Position numbers and translations under genes: made by a program
Part shown: piece after piece, positions 33,824-45,575 of the stretch
How positions within the stretch are numbered: position 1 is the stretch's first letter
Layout of the letters: every line of letters begins with the position of its first letter
Notes under the pieces: model-generated
What the model saw: only the letters and a program-made list of their open reading frames with translations
Told to the model about the DNA's origin: nothing
The model's database searches: none
Source: Burhinus oedicnemus
Lineage: Eukaryota; Chordata; Aves; Charadriiformes; Burhinidae
NCBI GenBank assembly: GCA_008921705.1
Contig: VFFE01007869.1
Coordinates: 237,576-301,575 of the forward strand
Length of the DNA: 64,000 bases
Direction: 5' to 3'

Positions 33824-36800
33824 GGAACTATTGTATTTTCAAAATATAGACTTGACAGACAATATTGAACAACCATGGCTTAACTATAAAAGTAAATAAA
33901 TTGCTATGTAGTTATGAAAGCTAGCTCCTCTCCAAGGGAGTTCTGAGTCATTGAAACACGCATGCACGCCTCTAACTATTTAGTAGCTTAACAGGCAAAC
34001 GCAAGGCTTCACAGAACTAGTCATGGAAGGAAAACTAGCCTACTTCTGTGTAAGGCATTCAACTTGAATTCTAAAACTCGGTGACTCTTCACGAGTGGGA
34101 AACTTCCTTAGCTCATGGCTCAGACCTGTCTTCGCAGTTGATAATTTTTGTTCATGAACTTGCCTTAAGCTTCAGTGGCTGTTGGCTAATGGAGGACAAC
34201 TTGTCAACACGTGGCATGCTGCCCTGGACAGCACCCACAATTCACGCTCTGGTGGCAGTGAGAGTCAGACTTCACGCTGCTGTTAACTGCTTAAAATGTT
34301 TTCAGCTTAATAGTATGTACTCTCTAATCCCCAAAGGGCTCATGGCAACTGTCCTGAACTGCCCTTGTACGTACTGTGGCAGGGCTTAGCAAATCTTGGA
34401 GGTCTAATGTAGATGGCAAACCCACGCATTTTCCATAGACTTCTCCTGACAGGGAAAGCAGTACAGTGAAGGTAAGACAGCAATAAATATACTCTGGTAA
34501 TAAAGCACAGTTACCTGGAACACCTGGCAGAAGTAGGATACTGCCACATGCTCTTGCCTAGCACAACACACATTGCAGGTGAACTCTACAAATAGCGCCT
34601 TGACTGAAATGGCAAAACCGCTTTTAAAAAAAGCTGTAGATGCAAGAGATTGATACGCGTTCAGAACACTTTTGAAGTGCATGCTTAATAGTTCAAGCTA
34701 GTCTGCACTATGCTCCTTTCTGCCTCTCCATCAAACTGGTACCCGAAAGACAGGCTTTATTGGCTTTGGAGGTGACTGTGAATGGTCTTGACAGCAAGCT
34801 GAGCTGTGTAATGTCAAATGGGAAGTCATAGGTTGCTATGTCAAACTAATGCAAGTTCTAATGCTATCACTGCATTACAAGTACTTCTAATATGCTTGAA
34901 AACTACAAAACTTGGATTTGTCCTTGTTCTGGTAGCGCTTTAGTCTACTTTCAGGTGCCTGTCTGTCCTCTTAAAACCTTGTTGGAAGACAGGTATTTGA
35001 TGCCACTGGCCCACAATCTAAGCATTTACTTAGACTGTAAGCTCTCCGGGACGAGGGCTGGGTTTTCTCCTGTTCCTATGAGCGGGGTCCTGGTCTGACT
35101 GGAGTTTTCAGGTACTACAGCAATCTGAAGATAGAGGTTTTATGTTGTCCAGCTTGCTGGAAGAGCCCTCCTTGGGACATACGGATGTCCTTCTATTGCA
35201 ACCTTCAGTTCTGCAAGATTTAAATGATCAAGTACTTCATTATAGGTTTGTTCTTATATACTCAGTTGTCTTTTGTGAAGCGCTTCGAACACTATGGAAG
35301 CGCAGAGCATTGGCTCATCATGCATGAAGTTTCCATAGGTCATACATAAGCATGAGTCTTAAGCATAATCTCTAAGTTTCAGTAAGGTTAAAAGTTGCTT
35401 CTAAATTAGAACATGTATTTGAGGCATTTTTTTCCAAAGTAAGATGTTTTAGTTTACTGTCAGAATTGTTTGCAACAAACTTTGTTTGTGATCAATAGTC
35501 CATATAGATACGTATTTTTAAGATCCCTAACCAAATGCTTCGGGAAATTATCCTTTCATAGCTTTACTTTAAAACAAATCTTACCAATGTACTTGTTCTG
35601 TAGTACTGTCTTAACATTTAAATTGTGTCAAAACCGAAAACTATAATCTTCTAATACCTGATGGCAATTGCTTAGAGTAAAGGCTGTGAAAACTAGGAGT
35701 TGAAGAAAAGTATTTCCACTCCAAATAATGCATTTTTTTTATGGCTCCAGTTCACTGAGATTATCTTACTACTTTACAGAATTGGAAAGACTGCAGTGTT
35801 TCCTGCCTCAAATGTTGGCAAATAATACTTTAAGATTTCAATAGATCCTTCTAATTTTTGCTTATAATGGTGGTTTTTCAACTAGGCTCTTGCTAGTTGA
35901 GCCATGTTCTCAGGGCTGTTTTTTTTAAGAAGTTAGCTGAATTTCATTGTTTTAACGTAACTGCTTTCAAGCCTCTTGCAGGTTTTTCTAATCCACAATG
36001 TGCCCAGAAATGGTGCACAGTCTGTAATTTCACAATACAGGTAATTTTACATAATCTGTAAAGAAGTCAAATTTGTTGACAGTTCAAACTCTTATGGTTA
36101 CTGCAGGTCAGTCTCACAGAACTCAAAATTCAATAAATCCCACCTTTTTTGGTTGAGTAATTTAGAATGTAGTTTGTTACAGTAGAACTAAACTTCAGGA
36201 TTAAAAAAGACCTTGTTAAGGGTATTTCGAGTATCTCGCTTGTATGCTGAGAAGCTTAATGAAGGTGTAGATCCTGGAGGCGTTGTGCTGGGAGTGTGGT
36301 GGAGCGTTCAGCACGGTACGCAGAGAGCATCAAGTCTCTCCAGCGCCTGCAGTCAGTCTGGCCCTACAGTATTTGGCATCTGAGAGTAACTTGGTTTGTG
36401 AACTTAAAACGAAATGTTTGCTATGTATTGCTGTATCGCAGAAAACCTCTCTTGTCCTGTGCTCTATCTTGTAAGCGTAACTGTTGTTCAGTGCGGCTTT
36501 CAAAATGCGGAGGGAAAGAGGAATGATGGCGATGACTCATTTTACTTATCATAGCAAAAACCAAACCCTGTAAATCGTGTGAATCGGGAACGGTAGCCTA
36601 TGTGGTTCAAATGTGTGTTTTGGAAGCTGTATTGTTCTCAACACTGTGGAAATCATCGGGGGAAAGATGTAAATGTGCGTTTTGCTCCAGAACTAATAAA
36701 GATGTCAGTGCTGTGGGGAGCTGGGTGCTGGTTACAGGAACTGCTGGAGAGTCTTTTAAATAAGTCTTCGGTGAAGTTGTCGATGGATCTGCACGCTCCA

Positions 36801-36972
36801 GCTCTGCCTAGGGGCAGTGAGGACGGTCTGTTCTCTGGGCCTTGGGTCCCCGCTGCCAGCCAGCACCCTCCGCTTCCCTGAGGAGAAACACCTCACCGCC
36901 AGAGCGGCCCGCCCTGCCGCTTGTACGAGAGCAAGAGCTTGCGTTCCTGCCCAACAGAAATGAAAATCAGAC

Positions 36973-36988
36973 AATAAAGTTCAATAAA
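36973..36988 (+). terminator. EIF5A2: Tandem polyadenylation signals, distal EIF5A2
   Basis: Two AATAAA hexamers at 36973-36978 and 36983-36988 are followed by GT/T-rich sequence at 37014-37035. Predicted cleavage is near 36998-37012. Confidence 0.65.
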
Positions 36989-37039
36989 AAGGTGACTCGT
37001 TCGTGCTAAAGACGTGTGCTGCCTGTTTGTTTCTCTGAA

Positions 37040-37194
37040 GAAGCATCCCCCGCCATTCCGGCCTCCCAGCATGCCCCTGGTTGCGCAGGCGCGCTGCCCC
37101 GCCCCGCGCGCTTGCGTGATGACGTCGCGGCCGGCTATAAAAGCGTCGCGTGCCGGACGCTCTTCCTTTTCTGCGGGAGCGGCGGGGCGGCAGC
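37040..37194 (+). promoter_or_regulatory. RPL22L1: RPL22L1 core promoter and 5' UTR
   Basis: A compact promoter. In order it shows CTCCCAGCATGC (ZNF143/THAP11-like, 37063-37074), TGCGCAGGCGC (NRF1-like, 37082-37092), TGACGTCG (CRE/ATF-like, 37120-37127) and TATAAAAG (37136-37143). A pyrimidine tract CTCTTCCTTTTCT (37160-37172) at the expected start distance matches the 5' terminal oligopyrimidine element of translation-apparatus genes. The 5' UTR would be only about 30-35 bases. Confidence 0.75.
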
Positions 37195-37203
37195 ATGGCG
37201 CCG
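37195..37203 (+). CDS. RPL22L1: RPL22L1 coding exon 1
   Basis: Only ATG GCG CCG (MAP), in a good start context (A at -3, G at +4), then the donor CCG|GTGAGG. Intron 1 (37204-37585) is GC-rich at first, with G runs near 37247-37272 that could form a quadruplex. Confidence 0.93.
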
Positions 37204-39122
37204 GTGAGGGCGCACGCTGGGGCCGCGGGCCGCGCCGCCCCCACGAGGGGGTTGGCCGTGGGGCGGGTGGGGGCCTTCTGGGCGCGGTGAGGGCTGTATC
37301 GAGCGGCTGGAGGGGAGAGGGCGGCTTTCCCGCTGCCGGTGGCGAGCGGGCCTCTCCCCGAGAGGACCTCGAGTGAATGGCGGCCGGCCGGGGCCCAGGC
37401 CCGGGCCGGGGCGAGCTGGCTGCAGTGAGCCCCGCTCTCCAGGCGGTGTCGGCCTGGGCCGGCGCCCGCCGCCGCGGGAGCGACCTCTGCCGTGTCGTGT
37501 ACCAGTCCCCCCCCCCGCCTTGCTCTGATGAAAGCGTTTCGGGTGTGGGTTGTTATTGTTAATGTTGGTTTTTTCGGTGTTTTAGCAAAAGGACAGAAAA
37601 TCTAAAAAGTCAACTTGGAAGTTTTGTCTTGACTTGACCCATCCTGTGGAAGATGGAATCTTTGATTCTGGGAATTTTGTAAGTCGTTGTTTTGCTCATG
37701 CTTCTGGTGCATAGTATAATAACAGTCTTAGTACAGTAGGACAACTGAATTACAACTGAAAAGTTACATTTTAAACTAGTAAAATCAACAGCTGTTCTTC
37801 ATTAGCAGTTTTCAAAAGTTTCTTGGGTTTAGTTGTCTTCTATAGACATGGTTCATACCTATCCATGAGCAGAACTGTTTTAAATTTAATCCTGTTTTAG
37901 CACGGGAGTGATTTTTTTTTTTTAATTACACACTGTAAAATCTTACTGTATTGTAAATACTTGCTATCAGGACATAAGTAAATCATGATTTTTAATACTG
38001 CTATATGGCTAGGGTCCCTTCCCTAGTTCATACCTAGGGTGCCATTCCCTAGTGTTCTATTTCTTTAATGTTGAAACAGGAACAGTTCCTAAAGGAGAAG
38101 GTTAAGGTCAATGGAAAAACTGGGAACTTGGGCAACACCGTTCACATTGAACGTCTGAAGAACAAGATCACAGTGACATCCGAGAAGCAATTTTCTAAAA
38201 GGTTGGCATAGGTTTCCTTTTGTTGTATTTGTGATAGTGGATTTTGAACAGTGGTGTGCTGAACATGGTGCACTTCTGATACGTACAGAGAAGGTGTTAG
38301 CTCCAGCCTTCATAGCACTCGTGAATATTAGTGAAAGTTGTAAATCAAAAAGATCTATAATATTAGATATTTTAAAAACTGCTTTTTAAAACTCAAGACC
38401 TGATTGCAAATTAATGCTCCCTCTAATATAAGCATAGTAATACAGAGATGCTTTATATACGTTGTTAGAAGCGTATCAAGGAAAGACAGGCTTTTCAAAA
38501 TCATACTGAATTCATGTCACAGGTGGCTGCTTTGTTACTTAATTGATTGTCTTAGAATGTATGTGTACGCAATACGTGTTGTTGCAAAAGAACCCTTTAA
38601 GTCAAATGAAGCCTTAAACTGCTTCGTATGTTAGGACATGCAGCCGATGAGAGGTATGGTTCTTTCCCTGCATCCCCCCCCTTCATTTCCTGATTCAGAT
38701 CCACCGGTATCTGTTCTCTTAGACCAAGGTTTAGAACCACTTCTCAGTGCTTTTGAGTTACTGGCATTGTGCTAGGTAGTCAAAAAGCATCAAATAATGA
38801 ATTCTTATATATTCGGAATGAAAATATACTTTTATTATCTGTTATATATGATAATTTTTTATTTCTGGATATAATTAGTGTGTTGTTGCCCTGCTAGAGC
38901 CATGTCTTGGGTGGAGTGCAGACAGCAGTAAGGGTTGTTAAATGAGAAAGTTCTGATGTATATTTACTCTTTCTAAGGTACCTAAAATACCTCACAAAGA
39001 AGTACCTCAAGAAGAACAATCTGCGTGACTGGCTTCGTGTTGTTGCCTCTGACAAGGAGACATATGAACTACGTTACTTCCAAATCAGTCAAGATGAGGA
39101 AGGATCAGAGTCTGAGGAATAA
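37195..39122 (+). CDS. RPL22L1: Ribosomal protein L22-like 1, eL22 paralogue (4 coding exons, 122 aa)
   Basis: Large-subunit ribosomal protein paralogue of RPL22. It can replace RPL22 in the 60S subunit and also binds RNA outside the ribosome. Coding exons: 37195-37203, 37586-37678, 38080-38201, 38978-39122. They total 369 nt, 122 codons plus TAA, the same length as human RPL22L1 as recalled. The protein has a basic N-terminus ([13 protein letters not shown]), the conserved [51 protein letters not shown] and [20 protein letters not shown], and an acidic tail DEEGSESEE. The three-codon first exon is standard for this gene. Intron 3 has an unusual donor, GTTGGC. Gene, promoter and poly(A) signal fit in about 2.1 kb, directly behind EIF5A2. 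Confidence 0.97.
37586..37678 (+). CDS. RPL22L1: RPL22L1 coding exon 2
   Basis: Encodes residues 4-34, [20 protein letters not shown] to SGNF. The acceptor is GTGTTTTAG and the donor TTT|GTAAGT. Intron 2 is 37679-38079. Confidence 0.97.
38080..38201 (+). CDS. RPL22L1: RPL22L1 coding exon 3
   Basis: Encodes residues 35-74 and two bases of Arg75 ([15 protein letters not shown] through SEKQFSK). The donor AAAAG|GTTGGC departs from the usual GTRAGT. Reading into the intron reaches TAG at 38209-38211. Confidence 0.95.
38978..39122 (+). CDS. RPL22L1: RPL22L1 coding exon 4 (terminal)
   Basis: Completes Arg75 and encodes residues 76-122, [20 protein letters not shown] onward to the acidic tail and TAA. 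The acceptor TTTCTAAG follows the pyrimidine-rich tract of intron 3 (38202-38977). Confidence 0.97.
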
Positions 39123-39192
39123 TTGAAGCTTACTCAATACAGTGTACAAAAGACTAGAACATCTATTTATAAGAACACTTAACTTATTGATG

Positions 39193-39198
39193 AATAAA
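39193..39198 (+). terminator. RPL22L1: RPL22L1 polyadenylation signal
   Basis: AATAAA 70 bases after the stop codon, followed by a T/GT-rich stretch (39200-39230). It gives a 3' UTR of about 90 bases, typical of ribosomal protein genes. Confidence 0.85.
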
Positions 39199-39229
39199 GA
39201 TTTTGTACCCTGTTTGACAGCATGGTTAG

Positions 39230-42200
39230 TTTTCTAGCCTTTTTCTTAAATTCTAACTAAAAACCATCACGGGGAATCATTTGATTTGCAGTTTTCCTTT
39301 CGTTGCTAGAAATCAGAGCTGTTCAACATATTTAATAAGTTTACTTTTAATTATTTTAGTTAAAAAACAGGCTCATAAATCATTAATGGGTTGTAGTATT
39401 CCTGTGTATAACCACAAGTCAAACTAGATTATAACAAATATTTGTTAGCCAGTTTTGTATTAGATTGACAAATAAGGAGGTAGAGACAAATCTCATTGCC
39501 AGCATCTAGCTAAAACAGCTTAAAGGAAGCAGTGAGATGTGCTTTAATGTTGATAGTTACTGAATGCCATTAAATCTATACATATTTTTGTCATTCTATG
39601 ATGGTGGGTTTTATGGCTCTTGTATTTGACTTCTGGGGTTATTTCTTTAATACGAGTATTTCTTTAGTGCAAGTGTCAGCTTCTTCATTGAAATACAAAT
39701 TACTCCAGATCCTATAAACTAGTGGGATTTTTTTTCATGTAATACCAAGAGAGATTTGATTAGTTTTCACTTGAAAAAGTAGTTTTTGTGAGCCTGCAGT
39801 TGCAGTAACTGTTGCATGCATGTGCATTTCAGTACTGTATTCTGTCAAGCTCGTAGTATACTTCGCATGTGATTAATTAGAATATTTACTCTCAGGTTCC
39901 AGTGCAGCAGTGAGCTCTGGAATTAGTAATGCCATATTTGTTTAATGTCATAAAACAGGGATGCATGTAGGGTCTGATACTGAACTTTGTGCTTGAACAA
40001 ATATGCTAGTTTAGGTTGAAGTGTGCCTACTAAATTGTTTAATTTCCTGATGATTTTTTTATTATTATTCCAGCATTGGTTTTGCTGGCAAACCTCTGAG
40101 ACAGACTATTAAGAGAGTTGCCGAACACAAAGCGATGCATTAACAGTCGCACGATGCCCACTTGTGCTACCTCAATCTAAATGAAAACCACAGAAGGAGA
40201 TGAATGTTGTCAGCAGCCTTGGGGTCCCATTTGTCACTTTTCAGTTTGCCCGAGCAGCTGTTCCTGAAGTGTGGCCCAGGGAGATGGGAGGGAGCAGCAG
40301 TGAGAGAACAGCTACTTGTGTGATCTCTGCCTCGTTGATTTGTTTCATTTTGTTGTTTCAGAGCTAGCAAAAGGAAAGGAGAAGCGTGTGTAACTGGCTG
40401 CAAGGCTAAGGGTTATTTCCTAGCTCGTGTACGTTGAGCTTTATATGCTTCAGTGGAAATAACAAAACACCTGAAGTCCTTCCCCTGACCTAGGGCACTG
40501 GATAATGCCCGAGTGCTGCCTTGGAACTTCCTGTCTGAGAAAAATCAGGCAGTTTTGAAGCAACATTTAAAAGTGGCTGGGTTCTTCCCTTTCTGGAAAT
40601 CCGAAAGGTTGCTAATGCTTTCTTAAAGTAGTTAACAGTATTGGTAGTTAGTAACTGTGTTGAACAAGCAACACTGTTTTTCAAAGTAAAGCTGCAAATA
40701 CTAGAAAACCTCTGGTCTGTTTTCTTTGCTGCACTAAGTTAAGCAAAGGGCATGGCTAACAGTTGCATTTCAAGATACGTCCCCACCTGTTTTTTCAGAG
40801 TTGCGCTTTTATGTGACAGTACATCCTTCCCGCTAGACTGACACAACAGAACTGTTCTGATTAAATGGAACAAGCACAAACACAATCGGAGCTAATAGGA
40901 TCAAGCTGCCTTGTTATCCTTCTGTTTAAAGCAGCCTGGCAGCTACGTGTGTAGCTGTATAGCCAAGCAGATACAGATTGTCATTAGCAAAAGATAGGAA
41001 AACAAGGCCTGGGATTTCAAGCAAAGCAACTTACCGCGTGGCAGGGTTTGGAGGAAAACTGCCAAAGTGCTCGTGCGAGTTGTATTACTCGCTGAGCTTC
41101 TCTGCGGTGAGGGTGGAGTCTAGGAATTCCTTTTCCCTAATGCTGGAAAACATGGTCAACTTCAAAAAAAAAAAAATTCCATGTTTCTGGTAACAATAAT
41201 AAGCATAGCTCTAGAGTGCTGAGTACGTTTAGGAAAATTTTCCTTTTTAGATAGCAGCCAGGCGTTTTTGTTTTATCCCTGCGTTGCTTCCCAAGCTCTG
41301 CTGGCCGTACCCAGCGCCTCCCCTCCAGCTCTGCCCTGCGGAGCCTGCGGGATGTTGCAGCTCTCTGTGCAGTTGTGAGCTTTATCGGCTCAGTGGGATC
41401 CGGCAAGGTGCGTATATGTGTGTTAGGCATAGAAACCACAAAGGGGGGGTGTGTGTGTGTGTGTGTGTTAAAGTTAAATGGAGTGTTTCCAGTACAAGCG
41501 TCAATTATTAAAGTTTCGTGGAGAAAAATAGCCGGAGTACGAGGTGAGAAGCCAACCTCAGACAAAGCTTCAGGAAAATGGTGATTCTTTCATAATTTCA
41601 TGTATTTCACAGCTGAAGAGGCCAGGTGTAATGCCGGTGGCAGGCAGGAAATGGAGCTGTTATTGTTCACATAGGGTAATTAATACAAATTATCCAGATT
41701 ACAATCAAAGTGAGTTTTTTAGAGAGCCGCAGTATTTCTCTGATCTTTGGCGGGGTCTAACTCATTGAGATGGCAGCTCTGCGCGCCAGGAGCTGCCAGG
41801 TACCTTCATCGGGGGACTGAGCATGCCAGCTGGTTTTTTCCGACTGGAAAGTAGAACCTGCTGTAAAATAACCAGTTTCGTTCATCTTCTTTGTTTTGGA
41901 AGTTAAAAGATCCCGAACAGCTTGAAAACGGACAGGACTGACTGTCGGAATTTTCCATATTTAGTGCTGGACAAGAGCCCAGAAAAGCCCTGCTCAAGGG
42001 AGGGACGGGCTCTCCTCGGGGCTCGCTCCTGCGGCAGCCGGGCGGGGAAGCTGCTGAGAAAAATAACGCACCCACAGCATGAAAACTTCACAGGTGACCA
42101 AGGGCTACTGCCAAGTCCAGTCCTCGTTCCTCCTCAGGAACCTGCTCAGGTCACAGACGATGCTCAGGGTGCTTTAGGACTTCCAGAAGGGATGAGCACG

Positions 42201-43420
42201 AAATCCAGCAGGAATGAATGCTTTGGGAGCGCTGCTTCGCCTCCACCTAACCGTGACCCCCGCGTTCATCAAGCCAGAAGTTTAATTTGGAAAGAGGAAT
42301 AATCTTTGCAAAGCACCAATTGCACTGGTAATGCAGCAGATGGGCGAGGGCCAGCACCTGTGAGCTCGGGGCTCAGAAAGGCAATGGCATCGTAACTCTT
42401 ACATGGCTTTAATATAGTCAAAATTATATATATATTCATTCTCCTCCCTTTCATTTTTCAATAAATGTTTCTCCCCTTCATTTCTCAAAAAACGTTTTTG
42501 CTGCTCTCTCCCAAAGAAAATCAGCTACTCTACTGCAGCAAAACTCTTACTGACTTCCATTAAAAAAAAAAAAAGAACAATAAAACCCACAGGATTTCAC
42601 CAATCCTAACCACCACTAGTAGAAGTTACTTCTAAATGGCCTTGCGTATCTGTATGCTTTCTGTCCGCTTGCCCTTCTGGCCTATAGCCATAGCAGAAAA
42701 CAGCTTTGTCGTATACCCAAAAGTAGTAAGATCAGAAATAAAGAGGTAAATAATAGCTGCTATTTGAGCCCTAACTCATGCTAAAGCTGCTGCTTGAGAG
42801 AAATGCTGTTGCAGAGCACAAACCGTAGGTGGGAGGAGTGGCCCGGGGATAACCAGACCAAGCGGCTAAAACGTGCCCCAAACACCCCTGAAGCAGGATC
42901 CTACGAAGCCCTTGTGGAGGGGTTTGAGGGGTGGTGGGGGTGTTCCCATGACCCCTCCGGGCCTGAAAACTGCCCTTAGCAGCTTTTTGCACCTGAATCC
43001 CTTTGTTCTGGAAGCTAATAAACTCACAAAGTACCAAAGAGCCACCAGCTGGGAAAGATTTTTCCATTGCTGTCCATCCATGTTGGATTTAAATGAGCAA
43101 TTAAGAGAGAAATGCTTTAATATTCTATTAACAGACCTTTTTTTTAATTAAGTGATTTAACCTTGCAAGACAGTTCAATCACCCCATCCCCACAACAGCA
43201 AATATTAAGCATGATCTAAGTCTCAGTTTTGCTACAATGCTCTTGCCACCAGGTTAGGGTTTTGGTAGGCATTTTAAACGGGAATGTGGGACATATTGTG
43301 CAATTTTTTTCAGCAGCCCATTGCCCACACAGTGGCACCGATGTTCCCCGCACGCTGATGGAATGATCTGAGCCCAACCTCGAGGTGCCAAAGCCAACAA
43401 AGGCATCAGCATCGTCTTAA
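39230..43420. other. Gene-free sequence downstream of RPL22L1
   Basis: AT-rich up to about 40.1 kb, then mixed. No exon, RNA gene or transposon was recognised, apart from a GT microsatellite at 41449-41468 and a few A or T tracts (for example near 41166-41177). Confidence 0.4.
41449..41468. repeat. (GT)n microsatellite
   Basis: About ten GT units directly preceded by a G7 run. Confidence 0.9.
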
Positions 43421-43528
43421 TCATAGACTCATACAATGGTTTGGGTTGGAAGGGACCTTAAAGACCATCCCGTTCCAACCCCCCTGCCATGGGCAAAGGA
43501 CACCTCCCACTAGACCAGGTTGCCCAAA
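43421..43528 (-). mobile_element. CR1 LINE 3' end fragment
   Basis: The + strand reads TCATAGACTCATACAATGGT, then the GGAAGGGACCTTAAAG core and CCCCTGCCATGGGCA. About 110 bases remain of a 5'-truncated CR1 in minus orientation. Confidence 0.9.
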
Positions 43529-44734
43529 TCCTCATCTGGCACGTGGGGCAGGGAGAAGAAAGACAGCACTGAATCATAAATACAGCAACGTGCACAAACA
43601 GCAGAATTGAAAGCAAACAACTAAAATACTTCTGTTTGATGCAGAAGGGAAGATGTTCCCGGGTGCTGTGCTGCTGCTGGCTCTGGCGAGGGAGCCCCCA
43701 GATGCCTCCCGCTTCTCGGCCAGGACAGATAAGGGATCAGGGGATGTTCAGCCATCCCTGTTCCCAACCTGGTAATATTTTCCAGCAAAACTGCAATCGT
43801 CAACCCTCCTCCTTCCAGCTCATTTAGAAAATATTTACACTGTTGGAAGATAACGGCCCTGCGATAGGGGTAGTTTTTGCTGACACAGCAGCCTTCTCCT
43901 CAACAGCCATTTCGGGGCTCTTTCTCCTGCCCCAGCCTGGGATGCTGAGACCCCCAGGGTGGGTAAAGACCCTCCCCATGGCACCTGGCTGCCACGGGGC
44001 ATGGCATGGGGCTGGCAGAAGCTGTGGGTGGCCAGCAAGGGGCAGCTCAGCCGGGGTGGTCAGTGCGCAGCCCAAAGCAGAAAGGTCCTGCCATCGCTCC
44101 TGGCTGCACAGCACCCACCACACGCTCCAGGGACCTGTGTTTTCCTCCCCGTGCAGGTTTTGGGGCAGATGGGTATCCACTGGAAGCAAGGATCAAGTCA
44201 TCTTTTCTCTGGATAGCCCCAGGAACGCAGGACCTGGGATGTTGCTGTAGAGCATCCCAGGGAGCATTAACCCTCTGGAGGTGACGGGTGTGCTGCTACG
44301 GCTTCTGCGCTGCTGTGATATATGGCTGTTTCCGTGAGAAACTATATTGGAGCTGAAAAAAACCTAATGAAAACCAAACACAGGAGCCCCCTCATTACAC
44401 CAGCTTTGCTATTAAATTGAAATTGCCCCAGCGTTTGCTTTCAGGCCTGCCAGACCCCGCTGACCCGGCTGACAGGTTACAGCTCCATGCCAAGAGGTCG
44501 TTGCTAGCAGCAATGCGGCAGCAAAGTGGACAAGAAACATAGAAGGGCACCAAAATCTGCGGTATTGGCTTAAAAATCATGAGGTTGAATAATGAATTGT
44601 TTTTTACCCTTCTGCAGTTTAAGGAGTAGTATTTGCCAGCTCATCTTGGCAGGAGAGTTAGAAATTAATTTGCTTTTAAAACGGAAGTCTCAGGAAATTG
44701 TGCAACACCAAGGGCTGAAGTTTTAAGTTAAATA

Positions 44735-44965
44735 CATGGAAAAAGCTGTAGTGGGTCAGACTGAAGGTCCTGGCCCCTAGTGCTCTCCCTTCAGCAGGGG
44801 TCAGGAACAGGAGGCAGCGTCAGCCGTACCCACCAGATTGCAGCAGCTCGTGGGTAGAGACTTTCCAAGCCGGAGCCGCTGTCTGTGTGTTCAATAACCC
44901 TCGCTAGATTCCTTTCCTACCATAAATCTGTTCAATTACTTCTCCAAACAGCAGCTATTACCAGG
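44735..44965 (-). mobile_element. Possible ancient CR1-like remnant
   Basis: The + strand stretch GTGGGTCAGACTGAAGGTCC, a later AATAACCC-like piece and ATAAATCTGTTCAATTACTT resemble, in order, an old amniote CR1-type 3' end that I recall from turtles and crocodiles (GGTCAGACCAAAGGTCC and ATGAATTTATCTAGTTC). It is strongly diverged, and assignment rests on memory and spacing. Confidence 0.35.
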
Positions 44966-45326
44966 CTTGCCGTGATACAAAAGCAGTATATCTGTGAACA
45001 CAGCAGAAGATGGAGCCAAATAAAGCAGGCATGTTCTGAAGCCGAGATCAGCGCCACTCTCCTAGGGAAGGAGGAATGACCAGGGAGGAGCATTATCTAT
45101 TGGCTCTGACTGCATCCCTCTGTTCCTCCTCCACAGGCAAAAGCACATCCACCCATTAAAAGGGAATCAAAATGAGCGACCCAATTCAGGCGCAAAATGG
45201 GTTGGTTTGCCCAGCTCCCTCCTGCTACAGCCCACTTGGCTCTTTGGAGGAAAAAACCCTTAATTTTTGCATGGGACTAATCCGAGCCCAAGTGCCCGAG
45301 CCCAGGGCTGGGCACAGGGAGTGAAC

Positions 45327-45368
45327 GTGACTACTATACAGTGACTACTACACAGTGACTACTACAGC
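45327..45368. repeat. Three 14-bp tandem units
   Basis: Three near-identical copies of GTGACTACTAYACA lie at 45327-45340, 45341-45354 and 45355-45368. Confidence 0.85.
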
Positions 45369-45575
45369 TATATTAAAAACATATATTTTTAAATATAATT
45401 ATTATCTATAATATAATTATTTAATGTAATTATTATATATAATAGCTATTATTTATAATAACATATATAATATATTAAATAACATATAAAATATATAGAT
45501 CAGGTATAAATAAAATATATAGATATGTAGATTATATGTAAATATTGTACATACAGTGTGTATATATGTATATTC
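45369..45575. repeat. AT-rich low-complexity tract
   Basis: About 200 bases made almost only of A and T (TATAAT, ATATATA, TAATTATT words), directly following the 14-bp tandem units. It looks like a degenerate AT microsatellite. Confidence 0.85.

Larger units (their letters stand above)
32803..37010 (+). other. EIF5A2: Probable long EIF5A2 3' UTR
   Basis: About 4.2 kb of AT-rich sequence without coding potential follows the stop. AATAAA signals lie at 33231, 33587, 34482, 36695, 36973 and 36983. The last pair is followed within 30 bases by a G/T-rich tract (37014-37035), a good cleavage context. Human EIF5A2 is known for a 3' UTR of several kilobases, so use of the distal signals is plausible. 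Shorter forms ending near 33250 or 33610 are also possible. Confidence 0.55.

Noticed and set aside
37204..38977. snoRNA inside RPL22L1 introns
   Set aside because: No convincing paired C (RTGATGA) and D (CTGA) boxes, nor an H/ACA layout, was found by eye.
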